A stretch of 64,000 bases of DNA, from the NCBI RefSeq assembly GCF_011758765.1, contig NZ_JAANOU010000001.1:4278001-4342000 (forward strand). Direction: 5' to 3'. Each line of letters starts with the position of its first letter. Position 1 is the first letter of the stretch. Below are positions 46,678 through 56,109 of this stretch, one piece after another. The translations under genes and the position numbers were made by a program. Origin of the DNA: Amycolatopsis viridis. Lineage in GTDB: Bacteria; Actinomycetota; Actinomycetes; Mycobacteriales; Pseudonocardiaceae. The notes beneath the pieces were generated by a model that was not told where the DNA came from, did no database searches, and was given only the letters and a program-made list of their open reading frames with translations.

Positions 46678-48066
46678 TTATTTCTCGGAAGCAGCCGCGG
46701 GTTCCTCGGTGACCTCGGTCTCAGTGGCGGCCTCGGTGGCCTCCTCCTCCTCGCCGAAGAGGTCGCCCAGGTCGAGCTCGGCGCCGGAGGCGTCGGTGAC
46801 CGTCGCCCGGCGCACGATCGAGGCCAGCGCCTTGCCGCGGCGCACGTCGGCGAAGATCGCGGACAGCTGGCCGGACTGCTGGGCCCGCTGCACGTACTCG
46901 TCCGGGCTGATGCCGAAGCGCTGGGCCTGGTAGATGATCCGCTCGGTCAGCTCGGCGTCACCCACCTGGACCTGCTCGGCGTCGGCGACGCTGTCCAGCA
47001 GCAGCTGGGTGCGCACCGCCTTCTCGGCCTCGGTCCGCAGCTCGGCGTGGAACTCCTCGAGGGTCTTGCCCTGGGTCTCCAGCACCTTCGCGAGGTTCTC
47101 CTCGCTGTGGTCCAGGTCGTGGATCGCGTCGTGCTTGCGGTTCTCGACCTCGGCCTCGAGGACCTTCTCCGGCAGCGGGACCTCGACCGACTCCAGCAGC
47201 TCGTCCAGGATCTTGTCCCGGGCCTGCACACCCTGCTGGACCTTCTTCATCTTGGCCAGGCGCTCGCGCAGGTCGGCCTTGAGCTCGTCGATGGTGTCGA
47301 ACTCGCTCGCCAGCTGGGCGAACTCGTCGTCGGCCTCGGGGAGCTCGCGCTCCTTGACGCTCTGCACCGTCACCGACACCTCGGCGTCGCGGCCCGCGTG
47401 CTCACCGGCCACCAGCTTGGTGGTGAAGGTCTTCGTCTCGCCCTCGCCGGCGCCGATGATGGCCTCGTCGATGCCGTCCACCAGCTGGCCCGAGCCGATC
47501 TCGTAGGACAGGCCGGTGGTGGCGGCCTCCTCGACCTCCTCGCCGTCGACCGTGGCGGACAGGTCGATCGACACGAAGTCGCCGTCCTGGGCGGGACGCT
47601 CGACGCCCTTGAGGGTGCCGAAGCGGGCGCGCAGGTTGTCCAGCTCGGCGTCCACCTCCTCGTCGGTCACCTCGACGTCGTCGACGCTGACCGACAGCCC
47701 GTCGAAGTCCGGCAGGGTGATCTCCGGGCGGATGTCGACCTCCGCGGTGAACTCCAGCACCTCGCGGTCCTCGAGCTTGGTTACCTCGAAGTCGGGCTGG
47801 CCGAGGGTGCGCACCTCGCCGGCGCGGACGGCCTCCAGGTACTTCGCCGGGATGGCCTCGTTGACGACCTCATCGAGCACCGGCGCGCGGCCGATCCGGC
47901 TCTCCAGGACGCGAGCGGGCACCTTGCCGGGGCGGAAGCCCGGGATGCGCACCTGCTGGGCGATCTTGGAGTAGGCGCGGTCGAAGTTCGGTTTGAGTTC
48001 GTCGAACGGCACCTCGACATTGATCTTGACTCGCGTCGGGCTGAGCTGCTCGACGGTGCTCTTCAA
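46678..48066 (-). CDS. tig: Trigger factor (ribosome-associated chaperone and prolyl isomerase)
   Basis: A 462-residue trigger factor. The N-terminal ribosome-binding domain carries the signature [17 protein letters not shown], the middle FKBP-like PPIase domain has [17 protein letters not shown] and the C-terminal helical arms end in an acidic tail ([14 protein letters not shown]). The start is a TTG (48066), supported by GAGGAG 6 nt upstream and by the conserved N-terminus [13 protein letters not shown]; no ATG or GTG nearby fits. It is upstream of clpP1P2X in the common proteostasis cluster. Confidence 0.95.
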   Translation of the reverse strand: MKSTVEQLSPTRVKINVEVPFDELKPNFDRAYSKIAQQVRIPGFRPGKVPARVLESRIGRAPVLDEVVNEAIPAKYLEAVRAGEVRTLGQPDFEVTKLEDREVLEFTAEVDIRPEITLPDFDGLSVSVDDVEVTDEEVDAELDNLRARFGTLKGVERPAQDGDFVSIDLSATVDGEEVEEAATTGLSYEIGSGQLVDGIDEAIIGAGEGETKTFTTKLVAGEHAGRDAEVSVTVQSVKERELPEADDEFAQLASEFDTIDELKADLRERLAKMKKVQQGVQARDKILDELLESVEVPLPEKVLEAEVENRKHDAIHDLDHSEENLAKVLETQGKTLEEFHAELRTEAEKAVRTQLLLDSVADAEQVQVGDAELTERIIYQAQRFGISPDEYVQRAQQSGQLSAIFADVRRGKALASIVRRATVTDASGAELDLGDLFGEEEEATEAATETEVTEEPAAASEK

Positions 48067-48217
48067 CGTGTTCTCCTCGAGCCGTGAAAACCTGGTTTTC
48101 GGGTGGTAGCCGACAAGCGGGCACGGCGGTGCCCAAAGGCCGAGTCTAGGCCAGCGACTTGACAGCACCGGCCCGGCCCTGCTTGCCACGCGGCGCGGCC
48201 GCGGCGGGGACTCTCCG

Positions 48218-48246
48218 TTTACATTCTCCCACGCATTGTCTACCGT
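48218..48246 (+). promoter_or_regulatory. Candidate promoter of the desaturase-reductase fusion gene
   Basis: -35 TTTACA (48218-48223) and -10 TACCGT (48241-48246) are 17 nt apart, about 48 nt before the GTG start. AGGAG lies 9 nt before the start. The A/T-richer run here stands out from its surroundings. Confidence 0.4.
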
Positions 48247-48293
48247 CGTGATCCGCAGTCCCGCAGTCCCGCCATCCCCAGGAGCGCCGGTCC

Positions 48294-49835
48294 GTGACAG
48301 CCGATGCCCAGGTCCAGGGTCGTTCCCCGGAACTGGCGGAGACCCCCACGCGGCTGCCGGCGGTCGTCGTGCCGACCGTCGCCCTGCTGGTGGGCGGCCT
48401 CGGTGTGTGGGCGTGCGCGCTCTGGCTGGCGCTGGTCCGGCACGCACCGGCCGCGGTGACGATCCCCCTGCACACGGTGGCGGTGCTCGCGCTGTTCACC
48501 GTCCTGCACGAGGCCGCGCACCACGCGGCGGGCAGCCTGACCTGGGTGAACGGGGCGCTGGGGCGGGTGGCGCTGCCGTTCGTGTCGCCCTTCGGCGGCT
48601 TCCCCGCGGCCCGCTACGTGCACCTGACCCAGCACCGCTCCGGCTCGCCAGCGCACCTCACGCCGTGGAACACGCGCGGACCGGCGTGGACGCTGCCGCT
48701 GCGCTGGGCGACCGTCGACCTCTGGCACGTGTGGCGCTACCTCGGCACACCGCGGCGGCCGACCGCGGAGAGCGCCGAGATGCTCGGCATGCTGGTGTTC
48801 CTGCCGTGCGTGCTCGCCGCGGTGGTCGGCACCGGGCACGGGCAGGAACTGGCCGTGGTGTACCTGGTGCCGCAGCGGCTCGCGCTCGCGCTCGCTTCGT
48901 GGTGCCACGACTGGCGCCCCCGGCGGCGGCCGAGCGGCTACCAGCGGGTGCACGCGGAGCGGCCCGGCCGGCCGTTGTTCCACCACGCCCCCACGATCCC
49001 GTCGCCCCGTGCACCCGAGCCGGGAGCGCCCGCGCCGGCGCAGTTCCACCCGCTGACCGTCACCGGGGTGCGATGGCTCACCGGCGAGGCGGTCGCGGTG
49101 ACGCTCGCGGTGCCGCCCGGGCTGCGCGAGGTGTTCCGGTTCACGCCCGGACAGCACCTGGTGCTGCGAGCCCAGATCGACGGTGCACCGGTGGACCGCC
49201 GTTACGCGATCTGCGCCGGCCCCGCCGAACCGGAGCTGCGGGTGGCGATCAAGCGGGTGCCCGGCGGCCGGTTCTCCGAGCACGCGATGGGGTTGCGGCC
49301 CGGAGAGACTATCCTGGCCCGGCCGCCGTCAGGAACGTTCACCATGCGGGCCACGCCGCGGCACGTGGTGGCCGTCGCCGCCGGGTCGGGCATCGCGCCG
49401 GTGCTGCCGGTCGTGGTGCACCTGCTCGGCACCTCGCCACGCAGCCGGGTGACGTTGCTGTACGTGAACCGATCGGGGGACGACACCCTCTTCGCGGCGG
49501 AGCTGTCGGAGTACGCGCGCCGCTTCGAGGGGCGGCTGCGGGTGACGCACTACCGCACCGACGAGCGCGACCCGTGGCTGCGGCACTCCCGTGGCGACCG
49601 CCCGTTCGAAAGCATCGGCAAGGCGCTGGCCATCTCCTACGAGCGGTACGTACCGGGCGGGCTGGACGCCGGGCGCATCCGGGACCTGCTGGAGGCCCGG
49701 TTGCACCCGGCGAAGGTGGACGAGTGGCTGGTGTGCGCGCCGCCCACGGTCTCCGGACCGGTGTGCGAGGCGCTGGCCGCGCACGGCGTGCCCGCCGCCG
49801 TCGTCCACGTCCAGCACTTCCACCGGCCGGCTTAG
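48294..49835 (+). CDS. Fatty acid desaturase-like membrane domain fused to ferredoxin reductase (FNR) domain
   Basis: A 513-residue fusion. Residues ~1-230 form a membrane-bound diiron desaturase/hydroxylase-like domain: hydrophobic helices at about 24-48 and 53-70, His boxes HEAAHH and HLTQH, and a degenerate third box near LFHHAP. Residues ~250-510 form a ferredoxin-NADP reductase module: FAD-binding RRYAICAG and GxGxxP-like [11 protein letters not shown], then the C-terminal [10 protein letters not shown]. PaaE-type reductases usually end with a plant-type [2Fe-2S] domain, but this one stops without any Cys cluster, so a separate ferredoxin may be needed. GTG 48294 follows AGGAG. The product likely hydroxylates or desaturates a lipid or terpenoid; the substrate is unknown. 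Confidence 0.78.
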   Translation: MTADAQVQGRSPELAETPTRLPAVVVPTVALLVGGLGVWACALWLALVRHAPAAVTIPLHTVAVLALFTVLHEAAHHAAGSLTWVNGALGRVALPFVSPFGGFPAARYVHLTQHRSGSPAHLTPWNTRGPAWTLPLRWATVDLWHVWRYLGTPRRPTAESAEMLGMLVFLPCVLAAVVGTGHGQELAVVYLVPQRLALALASWCHDWRPRRRPSGYQRVHAERPGRPLFHHAPTIPSPRAPEPGAPAPAQFHPLTVTGVRWLTGEAVAVTLAVPPGLREVFRFTPGQHLVLRAQIDGAPVDRRYAICAGPAEPELRVAIKRVPGGRFSEHAMGLRPGETILARPPSGTFTMRATPRHVVAVAAGSGIAPVLPVVVHLLGTSPRSRVTLLYVNRSGDDTLFAAELSEYARRFEGRLRVTHYRTDERDPWLRHSRGDRPFESIGKALAISYERYVPGGLDAGRIRDLLEARLHPAKVDEWLVCAPPTVSGPVCEALAAHGVPAAVVHVQHFHRPA

Positions 49836-49895
49836 CCGCGTGCTGGTGCGCGGGCTGGAACGTGGGCCCGGGCGGGCAGCCCGTGCCGCCGGCCC

Positions 49896-50780
49896 TCAGT
49901 TGCCGGCTCCGGCCAGCTCGCGCTCCAGCAGCCACGCGCACAGGCCGATCCCGGCGGTGCAGCCCGCACCCGCCGCGGCAACGACCTGGGCGCGCGGGCT
50001 GACGACGTTCCCGGCCGCCCAGAGCCCGGGGACGGACGTGGCCCCGCGGGCGTCGACGGCGACGAGCCCGGTACCCGGGTCGCGGGTGGCGCCCAGTGCG
50101 GTCAGGATCGCGTCCCGCGGCACCGGGGTGGGCGCCACGAAGATCGCGTCGCACGGGATGGTTTCGCCGTTGTCGAGTTCGACGTCCCCGGTGGCGCGCG
50201 TGACGCGGGCGTCGATCACGCGCACGCCGTACGCGGTGAGCCGCTGCCGCTCGGCATCGCTGAGCTCGGCGCCGCACAGCGTCACCGAGGGGCTCTGACG
50301 GCGCAGCAACGCGGCGAGGTGGGCGTTGCCGATCACCACGATGGCCTGGTCGCGCACCTCGTAGCCGTGGCAGTGCGGGCAGTGGTGCACATCGCGCGCC
50401 CACCGCTGCGCCAGTCCCGGAATCTCCGGCAGCTCGTCGGTCAGCCCGGTGGCGACCAGCACCGACCGGGCACGCAGCACCCGGCCGTCGCCGAGGCGGA
50501 GCTCGAACGTGCCGTCCGCGGCCCGGTGCGCTCCCGCCACCGGGGCGTGCTCGAGGATGCCGCCGTAGCGGGTGAACTCCTCCTGCCCGGTCGCGAGGAA
50601 CTCCTTGGGCGCCATGCCGTCCCGCGTGAGGTACCCGTGCATGTGCGCGGCCGGCCCGTTGCGCGGCTCGCCCGAGTCCACCAGGAGGGTGGCGAACCGC
50701 GCCCGGGCGAGCGCCACGCCCGCCGACAGGCCGGCGGCTCCACCACCCACGATCACGCTGTCCCACAGTGTTGTCTCCAT
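49896..50780 (-). CDS. NAD(P)/FAD-dependent oxidoreductase, thioredoxin-reductase-like
   Basis: A 294-residue flavoprotein. The N-terminal FAD fold VIVGGGAAGLSAG (about residues 9-21), redox CPHC (Cys134, Cys137) in HHCPHCHGYE, a second Rossmann segment IVVIGNAHLAALL, and the C-terminal GLWAAGNVV are present. It resembles thioredoxin reductase but the NAD(P) motif is degenerate and no thioredoxin is adjacent, so a holomycin/gliotoxin-oxidase-like or other disulfide role is possible. It is convergent with the desaturase fusion and divergent from an XRE-cupin regulator. Confidence 0.85.
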   Translation of the reverse strand: METTLWDSVIVGGGAAGLSAGVALARARFATLLVDSGEPRNGPAAHMHGYLTRDGMAPKEFLATGQEEFTRYGGILEHAPVAGAHRAADGTFELRLGDGRVLRARSVLVATGLTDELPEIPGLAQRWARDVHHCPHCHGYEVRDQAIVVIGNAHLAALLRRQSPSVTLCGAELSDAERQRLTAYGVRVIDARVTRATGDVELDNGETIPCDAIFVAPTPVPRDAILTALGATRDPGTGLVAVDARGATSVPGLWAAGNVVSPRAQVVAAAGAGCTAGIGLCAWLLERELAGAGN

Positions 50781-50858
50781 ACCCGCACCATCCGCGCGGC
50801 GGCACGGTTATGACAAACAATCTTGCCGAAACCGGGACGGATTGCTTTCCTGTGTGGT

Positions 50859-51437
50859 GTGGACGCAGAACCGACGGTGGGTGCCGTGCTCGAGCAGATC
50901 GGCCCCCGGCTGCGGCGCGCACGGGAACGGAAGAGCGTCAGCCTGGCCGACCTGGCGCGCCGCACCGGCATTTCGACCAGCACGTTGTCGCGGCTGGAAT
51001 CGGGTCAGCGGAAACCGGGCCTGGAACTGCTGCTGCCGATCACGGCCGCGCTGGGCATCCCGCTCGACGAGATCGTGGCCGCGCCGCGCATCGTCGACCC
51101 CCGCGTACCGCAGGAGCCGACGCGGAAGGACGGGCGGGTGGTGGTCCCGCTGTCCCGGCACCAGGGCGAGCCGCGTGCGTACAAGCTGATCATCCCCGCG
51201 CACGACGAGGAACCACACCTGCGGACCCACGCCGGGTACGAGTGGGTCTACGTGCTGCGCGGGCGGCTGCGCGTCCGGCTCGGCGAGCACGACTTCGTGA
51301 TGGGCGCGGGTGAGGCCGCCGAGTTCGACTGCCAGATCCCGCACTGGTTCGGCGCGGCGGGCCGCGGCGCGGTCGAGGTGCTCAGCCTGTTCGGCAAACA
51401 GGGTGAACGCATCCATCTCCGCACCGCGCGCCCCTGA
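50859..51437 (+). CDS. XRE family regulator with C-terminal cupin domain
   Basis: A 192-residue regulator. The N-terminal helix-turn-helix is SLADLARRTGISTSTLSRLESGQRKP and the C-terminal cupin (about residues 105-185) carries HAGYEWVYVLRGRLRVRLGEHDF and IPHWF. This HTH-cupin class senses small metabolites and often controls an adjacent operon, here the divergent flavoprotein. GTG 50859 is the likely start; a TTG (50823) and other upstream codons are in frame. The Shine-Dalgarno is absent. Confidence 0.87.
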   Translation: MDAEPTVGAVLEQIGPRLRRARERKSVSLADLARRTGISTSTLSRLESGQRKPGLELLLPITAALGIPLDEIVAAPRIVDPRVPQEPTRKDGRVVVPLSRHQGEPRAYKLIIPAHDEEPHLRTHAGYEWVYVLRGRLRVRLGEHDFVMGAGEAAEFDCQIPHWFGAAGRGAVEVLSLFGKQGERIHLRTARP

Positions 51438-51682
51438 GCCGGCGCACCTCCGGGCGGCGCGGGCGAAAGTCCGATGCGGACCGTGTCAGCCCGGGCCGGA
51501 GCCGTGCGCAGCGACCGCACAACGCCGCCGGCTGTCCGGCGAGCACCGTGCGCAGTGCCAGGGTGTACGGCCTCACCGCCCAGGGGTCGTAGGGGCATTC
51601 ACAGGCGGGCATCACGGCTGTCTCAGGCCGCCCACAGGCGCGGCGCGGACAGTGGAAGCAGGACAGCAGGAAGGAGGCCGCC

Positions 51683-52402
51683 ATGCACCGCCTCGCCACC
51701 GGCCCCCGGTGGGGCGCCGCCACCGCCCGCGGACCCCGCTCGGTGAACGCCGACGCCACTGCCGCGTACACCGACCCCACCACCGGCGAGGTCGTGTTCG
51801 CGCTGGCCGACGGCGTCGGCGACGAGAGAACAGCGGCCCGGGCCGCCCGCATCGCCGCGGCGGCCGCTGTCCGGGTGCCCGCGTCGCAGGGGCCCGCTGC
51901 CGCGCTGGCGGCCGCGCAACGGGCGGTCCGGACCGAGCCGGGTGGTGACTGCGCGCTGGTGGTCGCGATGCCGGCCGACGGTGGTTACCGGCTCGGCTGG
52001 GTCGGGGACGTGCGGGCCTACGCCTGGGACGGCGACTCGCTGCGGCAGCTCACCCGGGACCACACGCTGGCGCAGTACTTCCGCGAGCGCGGCCAGGTGC
52101 CCACCCCCAGGATGGAGCACCTGGTCACCACCACCGTGCGGACGGCACGCCCGGCCGAGTTCGGTGCCGCGGAGGCGCCCGTCCCCGCCGGCCTGCTGCT
52201 GACCAGCGACGGCGTGCACAAGACCCTGACCCGCGCCGCGATGGCCGAGCTGCTGCGCCTGCCGTCGAACGGTGCGCACGACCTCGTGACCGCCGCGCTG
52301 GCCGCGGGAGGCCGGGACAACGCGACCGCCCTGATGGCCGATTTGGCGCCGCGCCTGCCCGGGGCGGCGACCACCAAGCTGCCCACGGTCACCCCGGCCT
52401 GA
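51683..52402 (+). CDS. PP2C-type serine/threonine protein phosphatase
   Basis: A 239-residue PPM phosphatase. Metal-binding Asp residues lie in SVNADA, FALADGVGD, LLTSDGVHK and GGRDNATA; it is short and lacks any fused sensor domain, so it is soluble. GGAAGGAGG is just upstream of ATG 51683. It could counteract Ser/Thr kinases such as the one at 61-62 kb or act on anti-anti-sigma proteins. It is followed by a YbjN gene 13 nt downstream, likely in one operon. Confidence 0.88.
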   Translation: MHRLATGPRWGAATARGPRSVNADATAAYTDPTTGEVVFALADGVGDERTAARAARIAAAAAVRVPASQGPAAALAAAQRAVRTEPGGDCALVVAMPADGGYRLGWVGDVRAYAWDGDSLRQLTRDHTLAQYFRERGQVPTPRMEHLVTTTVRTARPAEFGAAEAPVPAGLLLTSDGVHKTLTRAAMAELLRLPSNGAHDLVTAALAAGGRDNATALMADLAPRLPGAATTKLPTVTPA

Positions 52403-52415
52403 CAGAATCTGCGGA

Positions 52416-52856
52416 ATGACCACGGAGATCGTCGTCCCCGATCAGGCCCTCGTCGAGAAGCTGCTGAACAACCTGGAGCTGGAGTACGTCCTCGACGAAG
52501 ACGGTGATCTCGGCGTCCCGTTCGAGCACTTCCGGATGTACTTCATGCTCCGCGGTCCGGACGAGGGACATTCGTTCGCCGTCCGCACCTTCTACGACCG
52601 CCGCCACGCGATCGAGGCCAAGCCGCACCTGCTGGAACTCGTCGACGACTGGAACCGCCGGAGTCTGTGGCCGAAGGTCTACAGCTACACCGGCGACGAC
52701 GGCGCGGTCACGCTGGTCGGTGAGGCGGTGATGCTGATCGGCGCCGGCGTCACCCTCGAGCACTTCGCCACCAGCACCGCGACCTGGATCCGCGCGTCCG
52801 TCGCGTTCGACGGGTGGCTCGTCGAACAGCACCGCCTGCTGGCCGACGAGACGTAG
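52416..52856 (+). CDS. YbjN domain-containing protein
   Basis: A 146-residue YbjN/type III secretion-chaperone-like fold protein. LEYVLDEDGDLGVPFEHFRMYF, KPHLLELVDDWNRRSLWPKVY and VTLEHFATSTATWIRAS are typical. The family is cytoplasmic and thought to stabilise or buffer other proteins; function is not settled. It lies 13 nt after the PP2C gene and is convergent with bglC. Confidence 0.87.
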   Translation: MTTEIVVPDQALVEKLLNNLELEYVLDEDGDLGVPFEHFRMYFMLRGPDEGHSFAVRTFYDRRHAIEAKPHLLELVDDWNRRSLWPKVYSYTGDDGAVTLVGEAVMLIGAGVTLEHFATSTATWIRASVAFDGWLVEQHRLLADET

Positions 52857-52861
52857 CACCG

Positions 52862-54268
52862 TCACCCCCGCACCGGCGGCACCGCGTTGTCCCGGATCAC
52901 CTGCGCGTAGAAGTGCGCGCTCCGCTTCGGGGTGCGGACCTGCGTGCGGTAGTCGACGTGCACCAGCCCGAACCGTTTCGAGTAGCCCTCGGCCCATTCG
53001 AAGTTGTCCAGCAGCGACCAGTACGAGAACCCGCGCAGGTCCACGCCCTGCGCGAGCGCTGCGTGCGCGGCACGCAGGTGGGCGGCCAGGAACTCGACCC
53101 GGTCGGTGTCGTCGATCCACCCGTCCGGCCGCACCGCATCGTCGTATGCCGCGCCGTTCTCCGTGACGTACAACGGAACCGCCGGGTACTCCCGGTGCAC
53201 CCGCACGAGCGTCTCGGTCAGCCCGTCCGGCTGCACGGACCATCCCGAGTGGGTCACCGAGGCCGCGGCGTCGGGCACGAACCCGACGCCGTCCGCGCCG
53301 ACCCACTCCAGCCCGCCCGGCTCCACCCCCGGCCGCAGCGAGGCGGTGACCTCGTAGCCGCGGTAGTAGTTGATGCCCATCTGGTCGATGGGCGCACCGA
53401 TCAGCGCCAGGTCGCCGTCGCGGACGTGGGAGCCCAGGCCGAACGGCTCCAGGTCCGCCAGCAGGTCGTCCGGGTACCGCCCGCGCAGCACCGGGTCCAG
53501 GAACAGCCGGTTCTGCAGCCCGTCCACGCGGCGCGCGGCGTCGGTGTCCGCGGCCGAGCCGGAAGCCGCCCGCACCGGGTACAGGTTCAGGGTGATCCCG
53601 GCCTGGACGTCCGCGGCGCGCCGGATCTCGGCCAGCCCGAGGCCGTGCGCGAGCAGCAGGTGGTGCGCCGCCGCGACCGCCGCCCGCGGTTCCCGCCGTC
53701 CGGGCGCGTGCAGACCACGGGCGTACCCGAGAAAGGCCGAGCACCACGGTTCGTTCAGCGTCGACCAGAACGGCACCCGGTCGCCGAGCCGGTCGGCGGC
53801 GGTGGCCGCGAACTCGGCGAACCGGTACGCGGTGTCCCGCGACGCCCAGCCGCCGCGCTCCTCCAGCGCCTGCGGCAGGTCGAAGTGGTACAGCGTCGCC
53901 CACGGGGTGATTCCCCGCTCCAGCAACGAATCCACCAGCCGCTCGTAGAAGTCCAGCCCCTCCGGGTTCGGTGCGCCCCCGTCCGGCCGGACCCGGGACC
54001 AGGCCAGCGAGAACCGGTACACCCCGACGCCCAGCTCGGCCATCAGCGCCACGTCCTCGGGGAACCGGTGGTAGTGGTCGGCCGCCGGTTCCCCGGTGTC
54101 GCCTCCCGCCACCGCGCCCGGACGGCGGCAGAACGCGTCCCAGATCGACTCGGTGCGACCGTCCACAGTGGTCGCGCCCTCGATCTGGAAGGCCGCCGTG
54201 CTGACTCCCCACGCGAACCCGGGCGGGAACTCCAGCCCCGCGGTGACCTCTTCGCCCACAACCGACAT
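52862..54268 (-). CDS. bglC: GH1 beta-glucosidase (cellobiose hydrolase)
   Basis: A 468-residue family 1 glycosidase. The acid/base is Glu173 in TLNEPW and the nucleophile Glu370 in YVTENGA, and the N-terminal FAWGVSTAAFQIEGA starts the TIM barrel. There is no signal peptide, so it splits imported cellobiose or cello-oligosaccharides inside the cell. ATG 54268 is 2 nt after the cebG stop, with AAAGGGTG upstream. It closes the cebE-cebF-cebG-bglC operon, the same order as in Streptomyces. Confidence 0.93.
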   Translation of the reverse strand: MSVVGEEVTAGLEFPPGFAWGVSTAAFQIEGATTVDGRTESIWDAFCRRPGAVAGGDTGEPAADHYHRFPEDVALMAELGVGVYRFSLAWSRVRPDGGAPNPEGLDFYERLVDSLLERGITPWATLYHFDLPQALEERGGWASRDTAYRFAEFAATAADRLGDRVPFWSTLNEPWCSAFLGYARGLHAPGRREPRAAVAAAHHLLLAHGLGLAEIRRAADVQAGITLNLYPVRAASGSAADTDAARRVDGLQNRLFLDPVLRGRYPDDLLADLEPFGLGSHVRDGDLALIGAPIDQMGINYYRGYEVTASLRPGVEPGGLEWVGADGVGFVPDAAASVTHSGWSVQPDGLTETLVRVHREYPAVPLYVTENGAAYDDAVRPDGWIDDTDRVEFLAAHLRAAHAALAQGVDLRGFSYWSLLDNFEWAEGYSKRFGLVHVDYRTQVRTPKRSAHFYAQVIRDNAVPPVRG

Positions 54269-54270
54269 GC

Positions 54271-55113
54271 TCACCCTTTCACCGCGCCCTGCATGATCCC
54301 GGCCACGATCTGGCGGCCGAGCAGCAGGAAGACGATCAGAACCGGAATGGTCGCCAGCGTGGTCCCGGCCAGCACCAGCGAATAGTCGACGTAGTGGCCG
54401 CTCTGCAGCTTCTCCAGCGCCACCTGCACGGTGGGGTTGCCGGCGTCGAGCACGATCAGCGGCCACAGGAAGTCGTTCCACGACATCATGAACGTGAACA
54501 TCGCGAGCACCGCGGCTGCCGGGCGGATCGCGGGCAGGCAGACGTGCACGAAGGTGCCGAACACGCTGCACCCGTCCACCCGCGCCGCCTCGATCAGCTC
54601 GTAGGGCACGGCGTCCACTATGTACTGGCGCATCCAGAACACGCCGAACGCGGTGACGAGGTTCGGCACGATCACCGCCTGCACGTGCCCGGCCCAGCCC
54701 AGCTCGGACATCATGATGAACAGCGGGATCACGCCGAGCTGCGTGGGCACCGCGAGCGTGACGACGATGAACGCGAACAACCCGTTCGAGCCGCGGAAAC
54801 GCATCTTGGCGAAGGCGAACCCGGCCAGTGCCGAGAACAGCACCGTCGTCACCGTGACCGTGCCGGAGACGATGACGCTGTTGCCCAGCGCTCTCCAGAA
54901 CGGCACCGAGTCGAACACCCGGCCGGCGTTGGACCAGAAGTTCCCGCCCGGCAGCACCGGCGGCAGGTGGTCGGACAGCATCCCGGTGTCGCGGCTGGCC
55001 ACCAGGAACGACCAGTAGAACGGGAACAGCGAGCCGAGGACGAACGCGACCAGCGTGGCGTAGACGAAGAAGCGCGAGCTGCCGCGGCGCGAGCGCAGTC
55101 CCAGTGCGGTCAT
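54271..55113 (-). CDS. cebG: Carbohydrate ABC transporter permease (CebG-like)
   Basis: A 280-residue MalG-type permease with six helices and the EAA loop YELIEAARVDGCSVFGTFVHVCLPAIRP that contacts the ATPase. The ATG overlaps the cebF stop (ATGA). It imports cellobiose/cellotriose with CebE and CebF. No ATPase is encoded nearby, so a shared MsiK-type ATPase elsewhere is expected. Confidence 0.9.
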   Translation of the reverse strand: MTALGLRSRRGSSRFFVYATLVAFVLGSLFPFYWSFLVASRDTGMLSDHLPPVLPGGNFWSNAGRVFDSVPFWRALGNSVIVSGTVTVTTVLFSALAGFAFAKMRFRGSNGLFAFIVVTLAVPTQLGVIPLFIMMSELGWAGHVQAVIVPNLVTAFGVFWMRQYIVDAVPYELIEAARVDGCSVFGTFVHVCLPAIRPAAAVLAMFTFMMSWNDFLWPLIVLDAGNPTVQVALEKLQSGHYVDYSLVLAGTTLATIPVLIVFLLLGRQIVAGIMQGAVKG

Positions 55114-56090
55114 CGTTTCGGTCCCGTCGTCGTGGCGAGCCGCCGGGTGATCAGGAAGTTGACCAGCGCGATGAGCACGATCAGCAGGAACAGCAGCCAC
55201 GCGATCGCCGACGCGTACCCGAGGTCGAAGCCCTCGAACGCGGACTGGTACAGGTACAGCGTCAGCGTCTGGAACTGGTGCTGCGAACCGCCGTTGTTCG
55301 ACCCCGGCATCGCGTCGAACAGCTTGGGCTCGGTGAAGATCTGCAGCCCGCCGATCGTCGAGGTGACCACCACGAAGATCAACGTGGGCCGCAGCATGGG
55401 CAGGGTGATCGAGAAGAACCGGCGGACCGCGCCCGCGCCGTCGACCACCGCCGCCTCGTACACGTCCCGCGGCAGCGCCTGCATCGCCGCGAGCACGATC
55501 AGGGCGTTGTAACCGGTCCAGCGCCAGTTCACCATCGTGGCGATGGCCAGGTGGCTGGCGAACCGGTTGGCCTGCCACTCCACCCGGTCCAGCCCCACCG
55601 CCTCCAGCATCGCGTTCACCAGCCCGTAGCGGGGGCCGAACAGGTTGGCGAAGATGATGCCGAGCGCGACCAGGCTGGCCGAGTACGGCAGCAGGATCCC
55701 GACCCGCCAGCCGGCCGGGAACCGCAGGCGCAGCGACAGCAGTGCCGCCAGCAGGACCGCGATGATCACCTGCGGCACGCTGGAGAGCAGGAATATCGAG
55801 ATCGTGTTGCCGACGGCGTTCCAGAACTGCGGGTCGCCGAGCAGGGCCGTGAAGTTCGCCAGCCCGATGAACTTCGGGTCGTCGTCGCCGACCTCCCAGT
55901 CGAACAACGACACGTAGCCGGTGTAGAGCAGGGGGAACAGGCCGGTGAGGCCGAACACCACGAAGAACGGTGCGATGTAGAGGTACGGCGAGAACTTCAC
56001 GTCCCAGCGCGACAACCGGTGCCGCAGCGACGGTTTCGCCGGTTCCCGCGGCGAATCCTGCCGCGGGAGCTGTTCGGCCACGGTGGTCAT
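55110..56090 (-). CDS. cebF: Carbohydrate ABC transporter permease (CebF-like)
   Basis: A 326-residue MalF-type permease with six to eight helices. The N-terminal SPYLYIAPFFVVFGLTGLFP and the EAA loop DVYEAAVVDGAGAVRRFFSITLP are visible. It pairs with the next permease to form the channel. It begins at ATG 56090, 19 nt after cebE. Confidence 0.9.
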   Translation of the reverse strand: MTTVAEQLPRQDSPREPAKPSLRHRLSRWDVKFSPYLYIAPFFVVFGLTGLFPLLYTGYVSLFDWEVGDDDPKFIGLANFTALLGDPQFWNAVGNTISIFLLSSVPQVIIAVLLAALLSLRLRFPAGWRVGILLPYSASLVALGIIFANLFGPRYGLVNAMLEAVGLDRVEWQANRFASHLAIATMVNWRWTGYNALIVLAAMQALPRDVYEAAVVDGAGAVRRFFSITLPMLRPTLIFVVVTSTIGGLQIFTEPKLFDAMPGSNNGGSQHQFQTLTLYLYQSAFEGFDLGYASAIAWLLFLLIVLIALVNFLITRRLATTTGPKR

Positions 56091-56109
56091 CGGCCCGCTC
56101 CCCCTCGGC

